DNA of 41,711 bases from Candidatus Hydrothermarchaeota archaeon (GTDB lineage Archaea > Hydrothermarchaeota > Hydrothermarchaeia > Hydrothermarchaeales > BMS3B): the NCBI GenBank assembly GCA_015521615.1, contig WANW01000014.1, forward strand, positions 1 through 41,711. Reading direction: 5' to 3'. Shown piece after piece: positions 23,179-31,103 of the stretch. Every line of letters starts with the position of its first letter. Within the stretch, counting starts at the first letter, position 1. The notes below the pieces were generated by a model. The model had not been told where the DNA came from. It did not search any database and worked only from the letters and a program-made list of their open reading frames with translations. A program made the position numbers and the translations under genes.

Positions 23179-23856
23179 CTATCCAATCACCTCCCGGTGA
23201 AGCATGCTGCAACGCCTCTGCTGAGAGGGCGCCTCCACATATGAATGCATAACCCACGGATCCTTCACATCTCCACCGGTGTAATTCCTCAGCTTCAGGT
23301 CCCCAAGACCATAACAGGCAAGTGCGTGGACAAGCTCTGGCAGGTCTTCATGGGAGAACACAGGTGGTGCAAGAGTTGCTGTAATCCGGCAGGGCACCTG
23401 CGATGAGGAGAGTACCTCCAGCGATTGAAATACCATCTCAGCGGCGTCCTCTTTTCCGGTTACCATTGCATACCTCTCAGTATCCAGAGGTGCCTTTATT
23501 TCTATCTCCACAAGATCCGCAATCCCCTCATCTACCACCTTCTCCAGTACATCTGGATAGTAGCCTGTGGTATGGATTTTTATATCAAATCCTTTCTCCT
23601 TAAGCTGTGCCGCAAGCTCCAGCGATGCCTCCTGCTTAAGAGGCTCGCATCCTGCAATAGCTACTGCATCTATCAGCTCCTTCCCCTCCTCAAAGAGCTC
23701 TACAAGCTTCTGCGTCTCTGCTCTTCCTGCCCCGGTGTCCTCTGCTGTACAGTAGATGCATGTCAGAGGGCATCCATGGGTATGCACAACTGAACATGGC
23801 CGGCCCGGATATGCAGTGGTTGAAAGGTGCTCTATATGGGAGAATATCAGTTCCAT
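23179..23856 (-). CDS. nrdG: Radical-SAM activase of the NrdG type
   Basis: The product has 225 residues from ATG 23856. HTHGCPLTCIYCTAED provides the CxxxCxxC ligands of a [4Fe-4S] cluster that cleaves S-adenosylmethionine. IAGCEPLKQEASLELA and KIHTTGYYPDVL are the following radical-SAM strands, the first standing in for the usual GGEP. It resembles the NrdG2-type activases (TIGR02495) that create a glycyl radical on anaerobic ribonucleotide reductase. It starts one base after the NrdD-like gene. Its partner, however, lacks a visible glycyl-radical site, so its true target is open. Confidence 0.82.
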   Translation of the reverse strand: MELIFSHIEHLSTTAYPGRPCSVVHTHGCPLTCIYCTAEDTGAGRAETQKLVELFEEGKELIDAVAIAGCEPLKQEASLELAAQLKEKGFDIKIHTTGYYPDVLEKVVDEGIADLVEIEIKAPLDTERYAMVTGKEDAAEMVFQSLEVLSSSQVPCRITATLAPPVFSHEDLPELVHALACYGLGDLKLRNYTGGDVKDPWVMHSYVEAPSQQRRCSMLHREVIG

Positions 23857-23857
23857 T

Positions 23858-25894
23858 TTAACCAAACCCTCCAATGTCACAGCCCGAGCCTATGTCGCCA
23901 TGATAATAGCTCCAGAAGCGCAGCTTGGTATGCTCAGCCACCTTCTGCGAAAGCTCCACTAATGCCGTTACGTCAGGCGAAGCTTCACCTATCAATATCC
24001 TGGAAACTGCACCTCCTCTGCAGAGTGGATGAAACTCACCCTCTATGCTCAGCCTCCTGTGCAGGGGAAGCTCAGCATCTGCCCTCACCCAGGAGGCATG
24101 GGTGTAGTATACGCTGCCCTCCCGCCTATTACCTCTGGCTACAAGCCTGTCTGCAAACATTCCATGGTCAAGCTTTGCCAGCCTCATCGCCGGGTTTTCG
24201 TCCATTGCCTGGGTTAGTACAATACTCAGCCCAGTATCTCGGCTGAACTGCTCCACAAGGGCGTACATATACCTCACCACACGCTCTCCGAGTTTTGCAG
24301 CTTCGCCTTCATGAAGCTCTTCGCCAAGATGGGCTGTGAGCATCTCATTTAGCCCGACGTAGCCCACACCGAGAAGAATTCTAGCGCTGGAGTAGTTGTC
24401 AGAAAGCACCGGCAACATCCCGGTCATAACCCGGCGATCTATAACCTCCTTCTTTAAAAGAAGTGCATCTATGGCAAGCCTTACCCTCTCTTCCAGAAGC
24501 TCAAAGAGCTTTCTCTCCCTGCCATCGCTCTGGTAGGCTATTCTGGGGAGATTTAGAGTAACCACTTGTAGCATTCCAGCGCTCAGCTGATGCAGCGACC
24601 CATCTGCAGAGAATGAGTAGTTTGCAATCTGAAGCTCAGTTCCGTGAGGTGCTGCAAAGCAGTGACTTGCACCACTGGAAGCCGCCAGATGCGCTGCATG
24701 CAGGTACGCATCATAGCCCTCCTTTTTCACGTACTCCTTACGCAGCCTGAAGTAGACCTTGGGACAGAGGAAAGGTCTTGCAAAGTAGTCACCGGAGGCG
24801 AAGGCTTCTGCAAGAGCGAGAGCCAGAGCACGGGCTTCCTCCTCAAAGTCTCCATATGCAGAATCGCCAACATCACCACCGGGAAGCGTCGCAGACTCTG
24901 AAGCGAGAAACTCTGGTACGCCATATTCAACGCCAAGTTCGTAGCGCTCTCCATTGCCAAGCTGAGAAACCTCATAAATCAGCATCCTAGCAACTCGCTC
25001 TATTTCTGCGCTGCTCATTCCACTTACATAAGGGGCGAGCCACACATTTATGTAGTCCAGGCACTGCGAGGTCGAGAAGCTACCATCCCCATGACGAAGC
25101 GCATTTATTGCGGTAAGCACCGCCTCTACAGCATGCTCTGCTGGTGGAGTTGCGCTGCTACCGCTCCTGACACCTGCAGTGAGATAGGGGCGAAGGTCAT
25201 GTACAAAAGTGCCAGCTTTTGTTGCAAAAGCCTCAAGGGCATGGATGTGGAGGTCGCCCTTCATGTGAGCGTCCGCAAGGGTCAGAGGTAGAACCTTCAG
25301 AAGTGCAAACTCCTTGAGCACATTCGCAGCCATGGCGCGATGCACAGCTTCAGCACTCTTTGCCTCACCCTCAACCAGGCGAGAGGCGTCGTAAACGGGC
25401 ATCCCGAGGCGGGTGTAGCTGGCTCTGGCTTCCTCAAAACCATGCTCAAGCAGCTTTACATTCACCACCTCGCGTATCAGCGGAGCTGAGATGAACTCCA
25501 GCTTGAGCCTGCGTAATTCCGCCTCAGCCTCGCGCGCTATGTTCTCGGCAATCTCCCGTGGCAGGGAGGTCTCCAGTATCAGGGACTCCACTATCTTTTT
25601 CCTGTCAAAGGCCTCGATGGTATTCCGCGAGGTGCGCACATACATGCTGTGGTAGCGCTTGTAGCGCTCCGCCGCCTCCGGGTTCATGGCGTAGAGCACG
25701 CGCAGTGTCTCCTGCTGAATCTCCCTTGTAGAGACACCATCCCTTATCCGCTTTGCAACCTCCTGCGCAACCTCCACCGCAGTCCAGAAATCTATCCCAG
25801 CATTAACACAGTCGTTGGTAACCATGTTGGGGTCAAATGCCTCTATCTCACCAGAAGCTTTGACAATACGAATCCGGGTGCCCGTCACGCCCAT
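23858..25894 (-). CDS. nrdD: NrdD-like protein lacking a recognisable glycyl-radical domain
   Basis: The product has 678 residues from ATG 25894 (682 from GTG 25906). Two tandem ATP-cone domains occupy about 5-90 and 91-172. The body matches anaerobic ribonucleotide reductase: KGDLHIHALEAFATK, HDLRPYLTAG, DYINVWLAPYVSG, VVTLNLPRIAYQ, GVGYVGLNEML, LCRGGAVSRI. The protein ends at SYYHGDIGSGCDIGGFG, where the family normally continues with a CxxC...CxxC zinc site and an RVxGY glycyl-radical motif. The Cys of the usual PFCQxHDLR block is Thr here (KAGTFVHDLR), and no CCR-type thiyl block is visible. Reductase activity is therefore doubtful, although cotranscription with nrdG is clear. Confidence 0.8.
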   Translation of the reverse strand: MGVTGTRIRIVKASGEIEAFDPNMVTNDCVNAGIDFWTAVEVAQEVAKRIRDGVSTREIQQETLRVLYAMNPEAAERYKRYHSMYVRTSRNTIEAFDRKKIVESLILETSLPREIAENIAREAEAELRRLKLEFISAPLIREVVNVKLLEHGFEEARASYTRLGMPVYDASRLVEGEAKSAEAVHRAMAANVLKEFALLKVLPLTLADAHMKGDLHIHALEAFATKAGTFVHDLRPYLTAGVRSGSSATPPAEHAVEAVLTAINALRHGDGSFSTSQCLDYINVWLAPYVSGMSSAEIERVARMLIYEVSQLGNGERYELGVEYGVPEFLASESATLPGGDVGDSAYGDFEEEARALALALAEAFASGDYFARPFLCPKVYFRLRKEYVKKEGYDAYLHAAHLAASSGASHCFAAPHGTELQIANYSFSADGSLHQLSAGMLQVVTLNLPRIAYQSDGRERKLFELLEERVRLAIDALLLKKEVIDRRVMTGMLPVLSDNYSSARILLGVGYVGLNEMLTAHLGEELHEGEAAKLGERVVRYMYALVEQFSRDTGLSIVLTQAMDENPAMRLAKLDHGMFADRLVARGNRREGSVYYTHASWVRADAELPLHRRLSIEGEFHPLCRGGAVSRILIGEASPDVTALVELSQKVAEHTKLRFWSYYHGDIGSGCDIGGFG

Positions 25895-25960
25895 ACTCAA
25901 CCCCACATTTGGATTTCTAATTATCCGAGGTTTTAAGATTAATAGATACGTGGTTTACAA

Positions 25961-26017
25961 TACATATAAATGTTTCGAAAGGGTTTTCTTAACCATGTAG
26001 CAAAAGATATTTATATG
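25961..26017. promoter_or_regulatory. Divergent TATA boxes for the nrdD-like and Lrp genes
   Basis: On the minus strand TTTATATGTA (25961-25970) would start a transcript near 25940, giving the nrdD-like mRNA a leader of about 46 nt. On the plus strand ATTTATATG (26009-26017) would start near 26040 for the Lrp gene at 26087. The 190-bp gap between the two genes holds nothing else that I can identify. Confidence 0.4.
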
Positions 26018-26086
26018 TGCTAACCTAATAGCTATAGACATCCAAACCCCGGGATATGTGGTTAGAATTGCAAACTGGTGTTGTCG

Positions 26087-26527
26087 ATGGATGATGTGGA
26101 CAGGAAGATTCTTGAGATGCTGATGAAGAATTCCAGGACCTCATATAAAGAAATCGCAAAGAAGACAAAAATTTCAGATGTTGCTGTGCATAAACGCATA
26201 AAAAAACTAGAGAAGAGCACAATTAAAGCCTTCACAGTGCTTATTAGCCAGGAGGCTATGGGCAAACCAATAACCTGTATACTGAGTATAAGGTGCAGCA
26301 TTTCGGACAGCGCTGCAATAGCAAAGGAGATTGCAGATCTGGAAGATGTCACCGAAGTTTATACCACTCTGGGGGAGTATGACATCGTCGCGAAGATACG
26401 CACAGAGAGCATAGCAAAGCTCAGGGAGATAGTGGAAAAGAAAATTTCAAGAATCTCTGGCATAAACGAGGTTCGAGCCAGTGTGGTCTTTGAATGTCTT
26501 AAGGAGAATGTGAGTCTTGTGATCTGA
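26087..26527 (+). CDS. Lrp/AsnC-family transcriptional regulator
   Basis: The product has 146 residues from ATG 26087 (a GTG at 26078 adds three). The N-terminal helix-turn-helix is DDVDRKILEMLMKNSRTSY...ISDVAVHKRIKKLEK; the C-terminal RAM domain is ITCILSIRCSISDSAAIAKEI and TLGEYDIVAKIRTES, the usual ligand-binding and multimer domain. Such proteins are octameric or dimeric amino-acid-responsive regulators. It is divergent from the nrdD-like operon and could regulate it. Its last 29 nt overlap the convergent HTH-DUF4430 gene. Confidence 0.9.
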   Translation: MDDVDRKILEMLMKNSRTSYKEIAKKTKISDVAVHKRIKKLEKSTIKAFTVLISQEAMGKPITCILSIRCSISDSAAIAKEIADLEDVTEVYTTLGEYDIVAKIRTESIAKLREIVEKKISRISGINEVRASVVFECLKENVSLVI

Positions 26528-27059
26528 GCATACTCTCAGGCATATTTTCCTTTTTAACCCTGATTCTCATCCTTTTCTTTGGTACATTCACTATTTTCTT
26601 TAGTTCCACTGTAACATCCTCTCTCAGGGTGAACTCATGCATTGGCACATCTGGAAGCCTGCCGTTTACCTCGTAGATGTAGTAACCCTCCTCTCCATCT
26701 ATGCTCACCACGAAACCCCTCGCTCCGACACGCTCTACCTGTACATTTGCCACCTGTTTTAAAGCATCGAGCACATTTGTGCCTGGCGGTACCTCCACGC
26801 TCACTTCCTCCGCGAAGTACTCCAGGAGCTCATATATCTTCTCGGGTTTGGCCCTGAAAACACTGGTCCTGCCGAAGGTCCTGCGTTCCACCAGACCCTT
26901 CTCTTCAAGCACAGAACAATGTTTACTCGCCTGGGGTACGGAGATGCCAAGCTCCCTCGCTATGCCTGAAATATGCATCTCCCGCTTGAGGAGTAACCTG
27001 AGAATCTCCCTCCTAGTTTTGCTTCTGAGTACACCGAATATGTCCCTTATTGTTGCCAT
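26499..27059 (-). CDS. ArsR-like HTH regulator fused to a DUF4430-like domain
   Basis: The product has 186 residues from ATG 27059. Residues 1-85 are an ArsR-type winged helix (RDIFGVLRSKTRREILRLLL, then GISVPQASKHCSVLEEKGLVERR). Residues ~95-160 match the small DUF4430/ubiquitin-like beta-grasp pattern: GTNVLDALKQV, GFVVSIDGEEGYYIYEVNG, LREDVTVELKK. That domain is the cobalamin- or ligand-binding-like module of secreted proteins, so its fusion to a DNA-binding domain suggests a ligand-sensing regulator. No metal-binding Cys set is present. A basic tail follows. A 14-bp perfect palindrome lies just upstream (27065-27078). Confidence 0.75.
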   Translation of the reverse strand: MATIRDIFGVLRSKTRREILRLLLKREMHISGIARELGISVPQASKHCSVLEEKGLVERRTFGRTSVFRAKPEKIYELLEYFAEEVSVEVPPGTNVLDALKQVANVQVERVGARGFVVSIDGEEGYYIYEVNGRLPDVPMHEFTLREDVTVELKKIVNVPKKRMRIRVKKENMPESMLRSQDSHSP

Positions 27060-27064
27060 AGTGG

Positions 27065-27099
27065 TTAACATATGTTAATACAATCGTTAGATATTTAAG
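27065..27099. promoter_or_regulatory. Palindromic operator and TATA element between divergent genes
   Basis: TTAACATATGTTAA (27065-27078) is a perfect 14-bp palindrome 6 nt upstream of the HTH-DUF4430 start, covering its likely transcription start. ATATTTAAG (27091-27099) is centred 26 nt before ATG 27121 on the plus strand and read in reverse is 36 nt from the minus-strand ATG. The arrangement suits autoregulation of the HTH gene and coregulation of the divergent gene. Confidence 0.55.
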
Positions 27100-27120
27100 T
27101 CTTTGGGTACAAGTGAGGCC

Positions 27121-27594
27121 ATGGATGTAGATGCAGAGCTTGCAGCCTGCAAAGAGGAGCTTGAAGCTGCAATGCGCCTTGGCTTAGGTGCAGTGCTCAG
27201 GCTGGCCGGGAGCTTGACTGAACGTGCCTTTTTAGCCAGGGATTTGCTGCACAGGGCGGTGCTGTTGCAAAGCGCCGGGGAGTGCTATCTGGTAGTTCAC
27301 AGGAACATCCCAACACCACACCATGAGCTGGCTCTACTGGCGCTGGAGCAGGCGAAGAGCAACTTTATGAGCGCAGCCATACTCTACGAGGCCTGCGGCA
27401 GAGCTAAGGCAGCGGCTGAGGTTTATAGTGAGTTGCTAATCTGCTTGAAAAGGCAGATACTCAGAATGATAAACCATAGAAATACAGAGACGGTGGCTGC
27501 ACTTCTCTCGCCAGTGGTGAGACAGTGTGAGAGCAGACTTGAAATCCTGGAGAAAGGTGACGGGACAGAAAATTTTATATATGTGAACATATGA
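27121..27594 (+). CDS. All-helical protein of unknown function
   Basis: The product has 157 residues from ATG 27121, which is 26 nt from a TATA element (leaderless). It is predicted to be almost entirely alpha-helical, with regularly spaced Ala-rich helices (LAACKEELEAAMRLGLG, LLHRAVLLQSAGECYL, LALLALEQAKSNFMSAAILYEA, RAKAAAEVYSELLICLK) that look like TPR- or MIT-type helical hairpins. No catalytic motif is seen. It lies between two ArsR-type regulators, facing the first across the palindrome. The stop falls inside the operator of the downstream metal-efflux genes. Confidence 0.6.
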   Translation: MDVDAELAACKEELEAAMRLGLGAVLRLAGSLTERAFLARDLLHRAVLLQSAGECYLVVHRNIPTPHHELALLALEQAKSNFMSAAILYEACGRAKAAAEVYSELLICLKRQILRMINHRNTETVAALLSPVVRQCESRLEILEKGDGTENFIYVNI

Positions 27595-27609
27595 GCATTT
27601 GCTCATATG
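27573..27609 (+). promoter_or_regulatory. TATA box and SmtB/ArsR-type operator of the metal-efflux operon
   Basis: TTTTATATATG (27573-27583) is followed by an inverted repeat at 27588-27609: arms CATATGAGC and GCTCATATG with a 4-base ATTT spacer. Read as TGAGCA-TT-TGCTCA it is the 12-2-12-type site bound by SmtB/CadC-family repressors. The ATG at 27607 is inside the right arm, about 29 nt from the TATA centre, so bound repressor would cover the start of a leaderless message. Confidence 0.78.
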
Positions 27610-27963
27610 AGCAAGAATAGCTACGTATGTGAGGTTGAGTATGTCAACAGGGAGGCGGTGGAGGAAGCAAGAGCTGGAATGCTGGAGCAGGAGCTGATTT
27701 TTAAGGTGGCAGATATCTTCAAAATCCTGGGAGATCCCACCCGCGTGAGGATTCTGCACGCCCTCTCCCTGCGCGAGCTGTGTGTCTGCGACCTCTCGGC
27801 GCTGCTGGGTATGAGCCAGTCCGCCGTCTCACACCAGCTCAGACTACTGAGAAGCGCGAGGCTGGTGAGGTACAGGAGGGAGGGAAAGGTGGTGTACTAC
27901 GCTCTAGCGGATGAGCACATAGTAAAGCTGATTGAGATGGGTGTGGAGCATGCAAGGGAATAA
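27607..27963 (+). CDS. CadC-like ArsR-family metal-sensing repressor
   Basis: The product has 118 residues. The ArsR winged helix is VADIFKILGDPTRVRILHAL, ELCVCDLSALLGMSQSAVSHQLRLLRSARLVRYRREGKVVYYAL. Cys59 and Cys61 in ELCVCDL plus Cys8 near the N-terminus match three of the four thiolates of the CadC-type Cd/Pb/Zn site. Metal binding should release it from the operator at 27588-27609. Its end overlaps the P-type ATPase gene by 14 nt, the usual repressor-pump operon. Confidence 0.93.
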   Translation: MSKNSYVCEVEYVNREAVEEARAGMLEQELIFKVADIFKILGDPTRVRILHALSLRELCVCDLSALLGMSQSAVSHQLRLLRSARLVRYRREGKVVYYALADEHIVKLIEMGVEHARE

Positions 27964-29884
27964 AAAGCACGAAGCCTGCGAAGAGGAGAGTTGTGACTTC
28001 TGCGGAGCTGGAGAACATGCCCACGAACATGAGGGTAATGCAAGGCTGATGATCCCCGCTGGGGGAGTGCTACTCCTCCTAGGGCTCTACCTGGAGTTCT
28101 TCACCCAGCAAAAGCTGCTCGCCCAGCTGCTCTTCCTGGCAGTGGTGGCAGTGGCGGGGCACGGGATAATAAGGAGCGGAGTAAGTGCGGCCCTTCGGGG
28201 AAGGTTGAACATAAACTTCCTCATAACCCTCGCCGCCGCTGGTGCCTTTCTAATCGGCCACGGAGAGGAGGGCGCCGCCGTTGTCTACCTCTTTTTCATT
28301 GCCGAGTATCTGGAGGAGTACGCCTCCGCCAGAGCGAAGCACTCCATTGCAGAGCTGATGAAGCTCGCCCCGGAGAAGGCGACGGTGAAGCGCAACGGCG
28401 AAGAGGTGGAGGTGCACGTCCACGCTGTAAGGGTGGGCGATGTGGTGGTTGTTAGACCTGGGGACAGGATACCCCTCGACGGAGTGGTTGTGAGCGGGGC
28501 GAGCAGTGTCAACCAGGCACCGATTACAGGGGAGAGCATGCCGGTGCCAAAGCGCAAGGGCGATGAGGTCTACGCTGGCACAATAAACCAGGAGGGCTAC
28601 CTGGAGATAAGGGTGAGCAGGCGCTCAGAAGAAACCCTGCTCTCAAAGATTGTAAAGCTGGTGGAGCAGGCGCAGATGGAGAAGTCGAGGACGGAGGCCT
28701 TTATAGACAGGTTCGCCAGGTGCTACACCCCGGTGGTGATCTCACTCGCTCTGCTGGTGAGCATCCTTCCTCCCCTCCTCTTCGACCAGCCCTTCAGGGA
28801 GTGGGTCTATCGCGGCCTCGTGCTCCTCGTGATCTCCTGCCCCTGCGCCCTGGCGATTTCCACGCCCGTCTCAATGGTTTCGGCGATAACCTCGGCGGCG
28901 CGCAATGGCGTGCTCATCAAGGGCGGGAGCTACATCGAGGAGATAAAGCACGCTCGGGTAGTGGTCTTCGACAAGACGGGTACGCTCACCACAGGCATGC
29001 CCGAGGTCACCGACGTGATTGCGCTGAACGGCACCGGCGAGGCAGAGCTACTCAGGATAGCAGCCTCCCTGGAGGCAAAGGCGAGGCACCCCCTCGCAAG
29101 AGCAATCGTCGCCGCAGCGGAGCAGAAGGGCGTACCCCTCGTCGAGGTCTCTGAGTTCAGGGCGCTGCCCGGGAGAGGAATTGAGGGTGAGATTGAGGGC
29201 AGGCGCTACTTCGTAGGAAGCGGGCTCTTCCTGAGGGAGAGGGGCCTCTCCCCGCCCGAGGAGCTGGTTCACAGGCTGGAGCGGGAGGGCAAGAGCATCG
29301 TGGCTGTGAGCAGCGATGGCACCGTAATAGGGGTGATAGCCCTCAGGGACAGGCTGCGCGACTCGGCGCTGGAGACGGTGAGGGAGCTGAAGCGCAGGGG
29401 AATACGCGTAATCATGCTCACAGGCGACAACCGGAGGGCTGCGAAGGCGGTGGCGGAGGCGCTTGGCATCGACGAGTACCATGCGGAGCTCCTCCCCCAG
29501 GATAAAGTGCGCATCGTTGAGGAGCTCCTGCGCAGGTATGAGCACGTGGTGATGGTGGGTGACGGCGTGAACGATGCTCCAGCCCTTGCGAAAGCGCACG
29601 TGGGCATAGCCATGGGAGCCATAGGTTCTGACGTGGCGATTGAAAGCGCAGACATAGCGCTGATGGAGGACGACCTCTCGAAGATCACCTACCTCCTCCA
29701 CCTGAGCGAGAAGACCATGAGCGTGGTGAGGCAGAACGTGGCCGCCTCCATACTGATAAAGGGCTCCTTCGCAGTGCTCGCCTTCCCGGGCTACATAACC
29801 CTGTGGCTGGCTGTTGCAGTCGGAGACATGGGCCTGAGCCTTGCGGTAATCCTCAACGCGCTGAGGATAGGGAGGGTGAGCTGA
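27950..29884 (+). CDS. Heavy-metal P1B-type ATPase (Zn/Cd/Pb class)
   Basis: The product is a 644-residue pump that exports soft metal ions with ATP. It has the membrane CPC motif (SCPCALAIST, about residue 297), phosphorylation DKTGTLTTGMPE (Asp near 341), ATP-site His-Pro (KARHPLARA), TGDNRRAA and GDGVNDAPALAKA hinge. The NQAPITGESMPV actuator loop is present. The N-terminus has no HMA domain; instead a short Cys/His-rich stretch (HEACEEESCDFCGAGEHAHEHE) probably binds metal. The CPC environment plus the CadC-like repressor favour Zn/Cd/Pb over Cu. ATG 27950 is preferred to the upstream TTG at 27932. Confidence 0.95.
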   Translation: MQGNKKHEACEEESCDFCGAGEHAHEHEGNARLMIPAGGVLLLLGLYLEFFTQQKLLAQLLFLAVVAVAGHGIIRSGVSAALRGRLNINFLITLAAAGAFLIGHGEEGAAVVYLFFIAEYLEEYASARAKHSIAELMKLAPEKATVKRNGEEVEVHVHAVRVGDVVVVRPGDRIPLDGVVVSGASSVNQAPITGESMPVPKRKGDEVYAGTINQEGYLEIRVSRRSEETLLSKIVKLVEQAQMEKSRTEAFIDRFARCYTPVVISLALLVSILPPLLFDQPFREWVYRGLVLLVISCPCALAISTPVSMVSAITSAARNGVLIKGGSYIEEIKHARVVVFDKTGTLTTGMPEVTDVIALNGTGEAELLRIAASLEAKARHPLARAIVAAAEQKGVPLVEVSEFRALPGRGIEGEIEGRRYFVGSGLFLRERGLSPPEELVHRLEREGKSIVAVSSDGTVIGVIALRDRLRDSALETVRELKRRGIRVIMLTGDNRRAAKAVAEALGIDEYHAELLPQDKVRIVEELLRRYEHVVMVGDGVNDAPALAKAHVGIAMGAIGSDVAIESADIALMEDDLSKITYLLHLSEKTMSVVRQNVAASILIKGSFAVLAFPGYITLWLAVAVGDMGLSLAVILNALRIGRVS

Positions 29885-31100
29885 GCTCCTCCATCACCGC
29901 CTCCCACTCGCGTATCAGCATCTCCTCCCTTCCCTTGTCTATCATGGAAGCCGCGGCTATCCTGTGGCTTGCGTCGGCGCTTCCGCCAACGCGCTCTGTG
30001 GCGAGGGGCAGGGTGACGTCCAGGCCGGGGACCTCACCGCGGAGCACGCGCCTTTCCAGCGGGGCAGGAGCGCGGAAGCTCACCTTCACCCCCTCCCAGT
30101 CTATCCTTCCCAGGTCCGGAAGCTCGGGGATGAAGTCCTGAAAGCCCGCGACGAACCTGTTCTCGTCGATAAAGCTCATGTCCTTAATCACGTGGCAGAA
30201 GAGCCCTATCACCTTCACCCCCATGGGAGCAAAGCTTCTCCCCACGTGGAACCACTGCACGTACCTCTCCTTCCTCAGAGCGCTTTGCTTGAGCTCCCGG
30301 ATTTTCTGCCTGAACCTCTCCTCCTTCAGCCTCTTTAGCTCTTCGGCCCTCTCCACTGCGCGCTCATCAAAGCCGTGCAGCGCCGCCTCGCGCGCAAGCC
30401 TGAAGCCGCCCTCGTAGTACCCCACGGAGCCCAGGGTGGTGAGGCGCTCCGCTATAACATCTGCGAACTCGTTGAAGCCGTGTAGGAAGTACCTCTCCCT
30501 GCTGTCCACTATCTTTATCTTCGCCTCCCCCGCGTGAAGCGCCTGATCCAGAGCGTAGCGGTCGTAGCCGAGAATGCCGCCGCTCCTGTCGTGGTAGTCC
30601 CCCACAGAGCCCACCACTGCGAGGGAGGCGCAGCCCTGCATTTCCAGGCCAGTGAGCTGTCTGCAGAAGAGGTAGGCGAGGGTGGAGGCGGAGATGAACA
30701 CGTCTCCGCTTACGCCGAAGAGCTCAGGCGCTACCACAATAATCCTCTCCCCCTCCACGTTCTTTGCCGGGTGGTGGTCCAGGATGAGCACCAGATTTCT
30801 GCCCCTGTCAACATCGCGGATGACCTCACCCGCCAGGCCACCCAGGTCTGTGTACACAATCAGCGAGCCCTCGCGGCGGTGTATCCTCTCAACTATGGCG
30901 GGGTGCACCCGCTCAATGCAGTACAGCGTGGGCTCAAATCCAAGGGCGGAGAAGGACTTGTGGAGAATCGCTCCGGCGCAGATTCCATCGGCATCGTTGT
31001 GGTGCACAACAACAACGCGGTCAAAGGCTACTGAGCAAATGCCAGCCTTCGCCCTCTCGAGGGCGTTGAAGAGCTCCTCCTCTATGAACTCCTTCAGCAT
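29853..31100 (-). CDS. DHH-family phosphoesterase (RecJ-like)
   Basis: The product has 415 residues. VVVHHNDADGICAGAI (metal His/Asp), VYTDLGG and LDHHPAK are DHH motifs I-III; the C-terminal DHHA1 domain has GGSADASHRIAAAS. Archaeal relatives are single-stranded DNA/RNA exonucleases or nano-RNases, some associated with the replication complex (GAN-like). It is the last gene of the glpA-glpB-HAD operon, 3 nt after the HAD gene. Its end overlaps the P-type ATPase gene by 32 nt in convergent orientation. Confidence 0.85.
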   Translation of the reverse strand: MLKEFIEEELFNALERAKAGICSVAFDRVVVVHHNDADGICAGAILHKSFSALGFEPTLYCIERVHPAIVERIHRREGSLIVYTDLGGLAGEVIRDVDRGRNLVLILDHHPAKNVEGERIIVVAPELFGVSGDVFISASTLAYLFCRQLTGLEMQGCASLAVVGSVGDYHDRSGGILGYDRYALDQALHAGEAKIKIVDSRERYFLHGFNEFADVIAERLTTLGSVGYYEGGFRLAREAALHGFDERAVERAEELKRLKEERFRQKIRELKQSALRKERYVQWFHVGRSFAPMGVKVIGLFCHVIKDMSFIDENRFVAGFQDFIPELPDLGRIDWEGVKVSFRAPAPLERRVLRGEVPGLDVTLPLATERVGGSADASHRIAAASMIDKGREEMLIREWEAVMEELSSPSLSSAR

Positions 31101-31103
31101 CCT

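Noticed and set aside
23820-23870. Possible frameshift cutting off the NrdD radical domain
   Set aside because: I looked for CxxC and RVxGY-type remnants in the other frames downstream of the stop. None are present, and nrdG begins one base after the stop with its own intact sequence.
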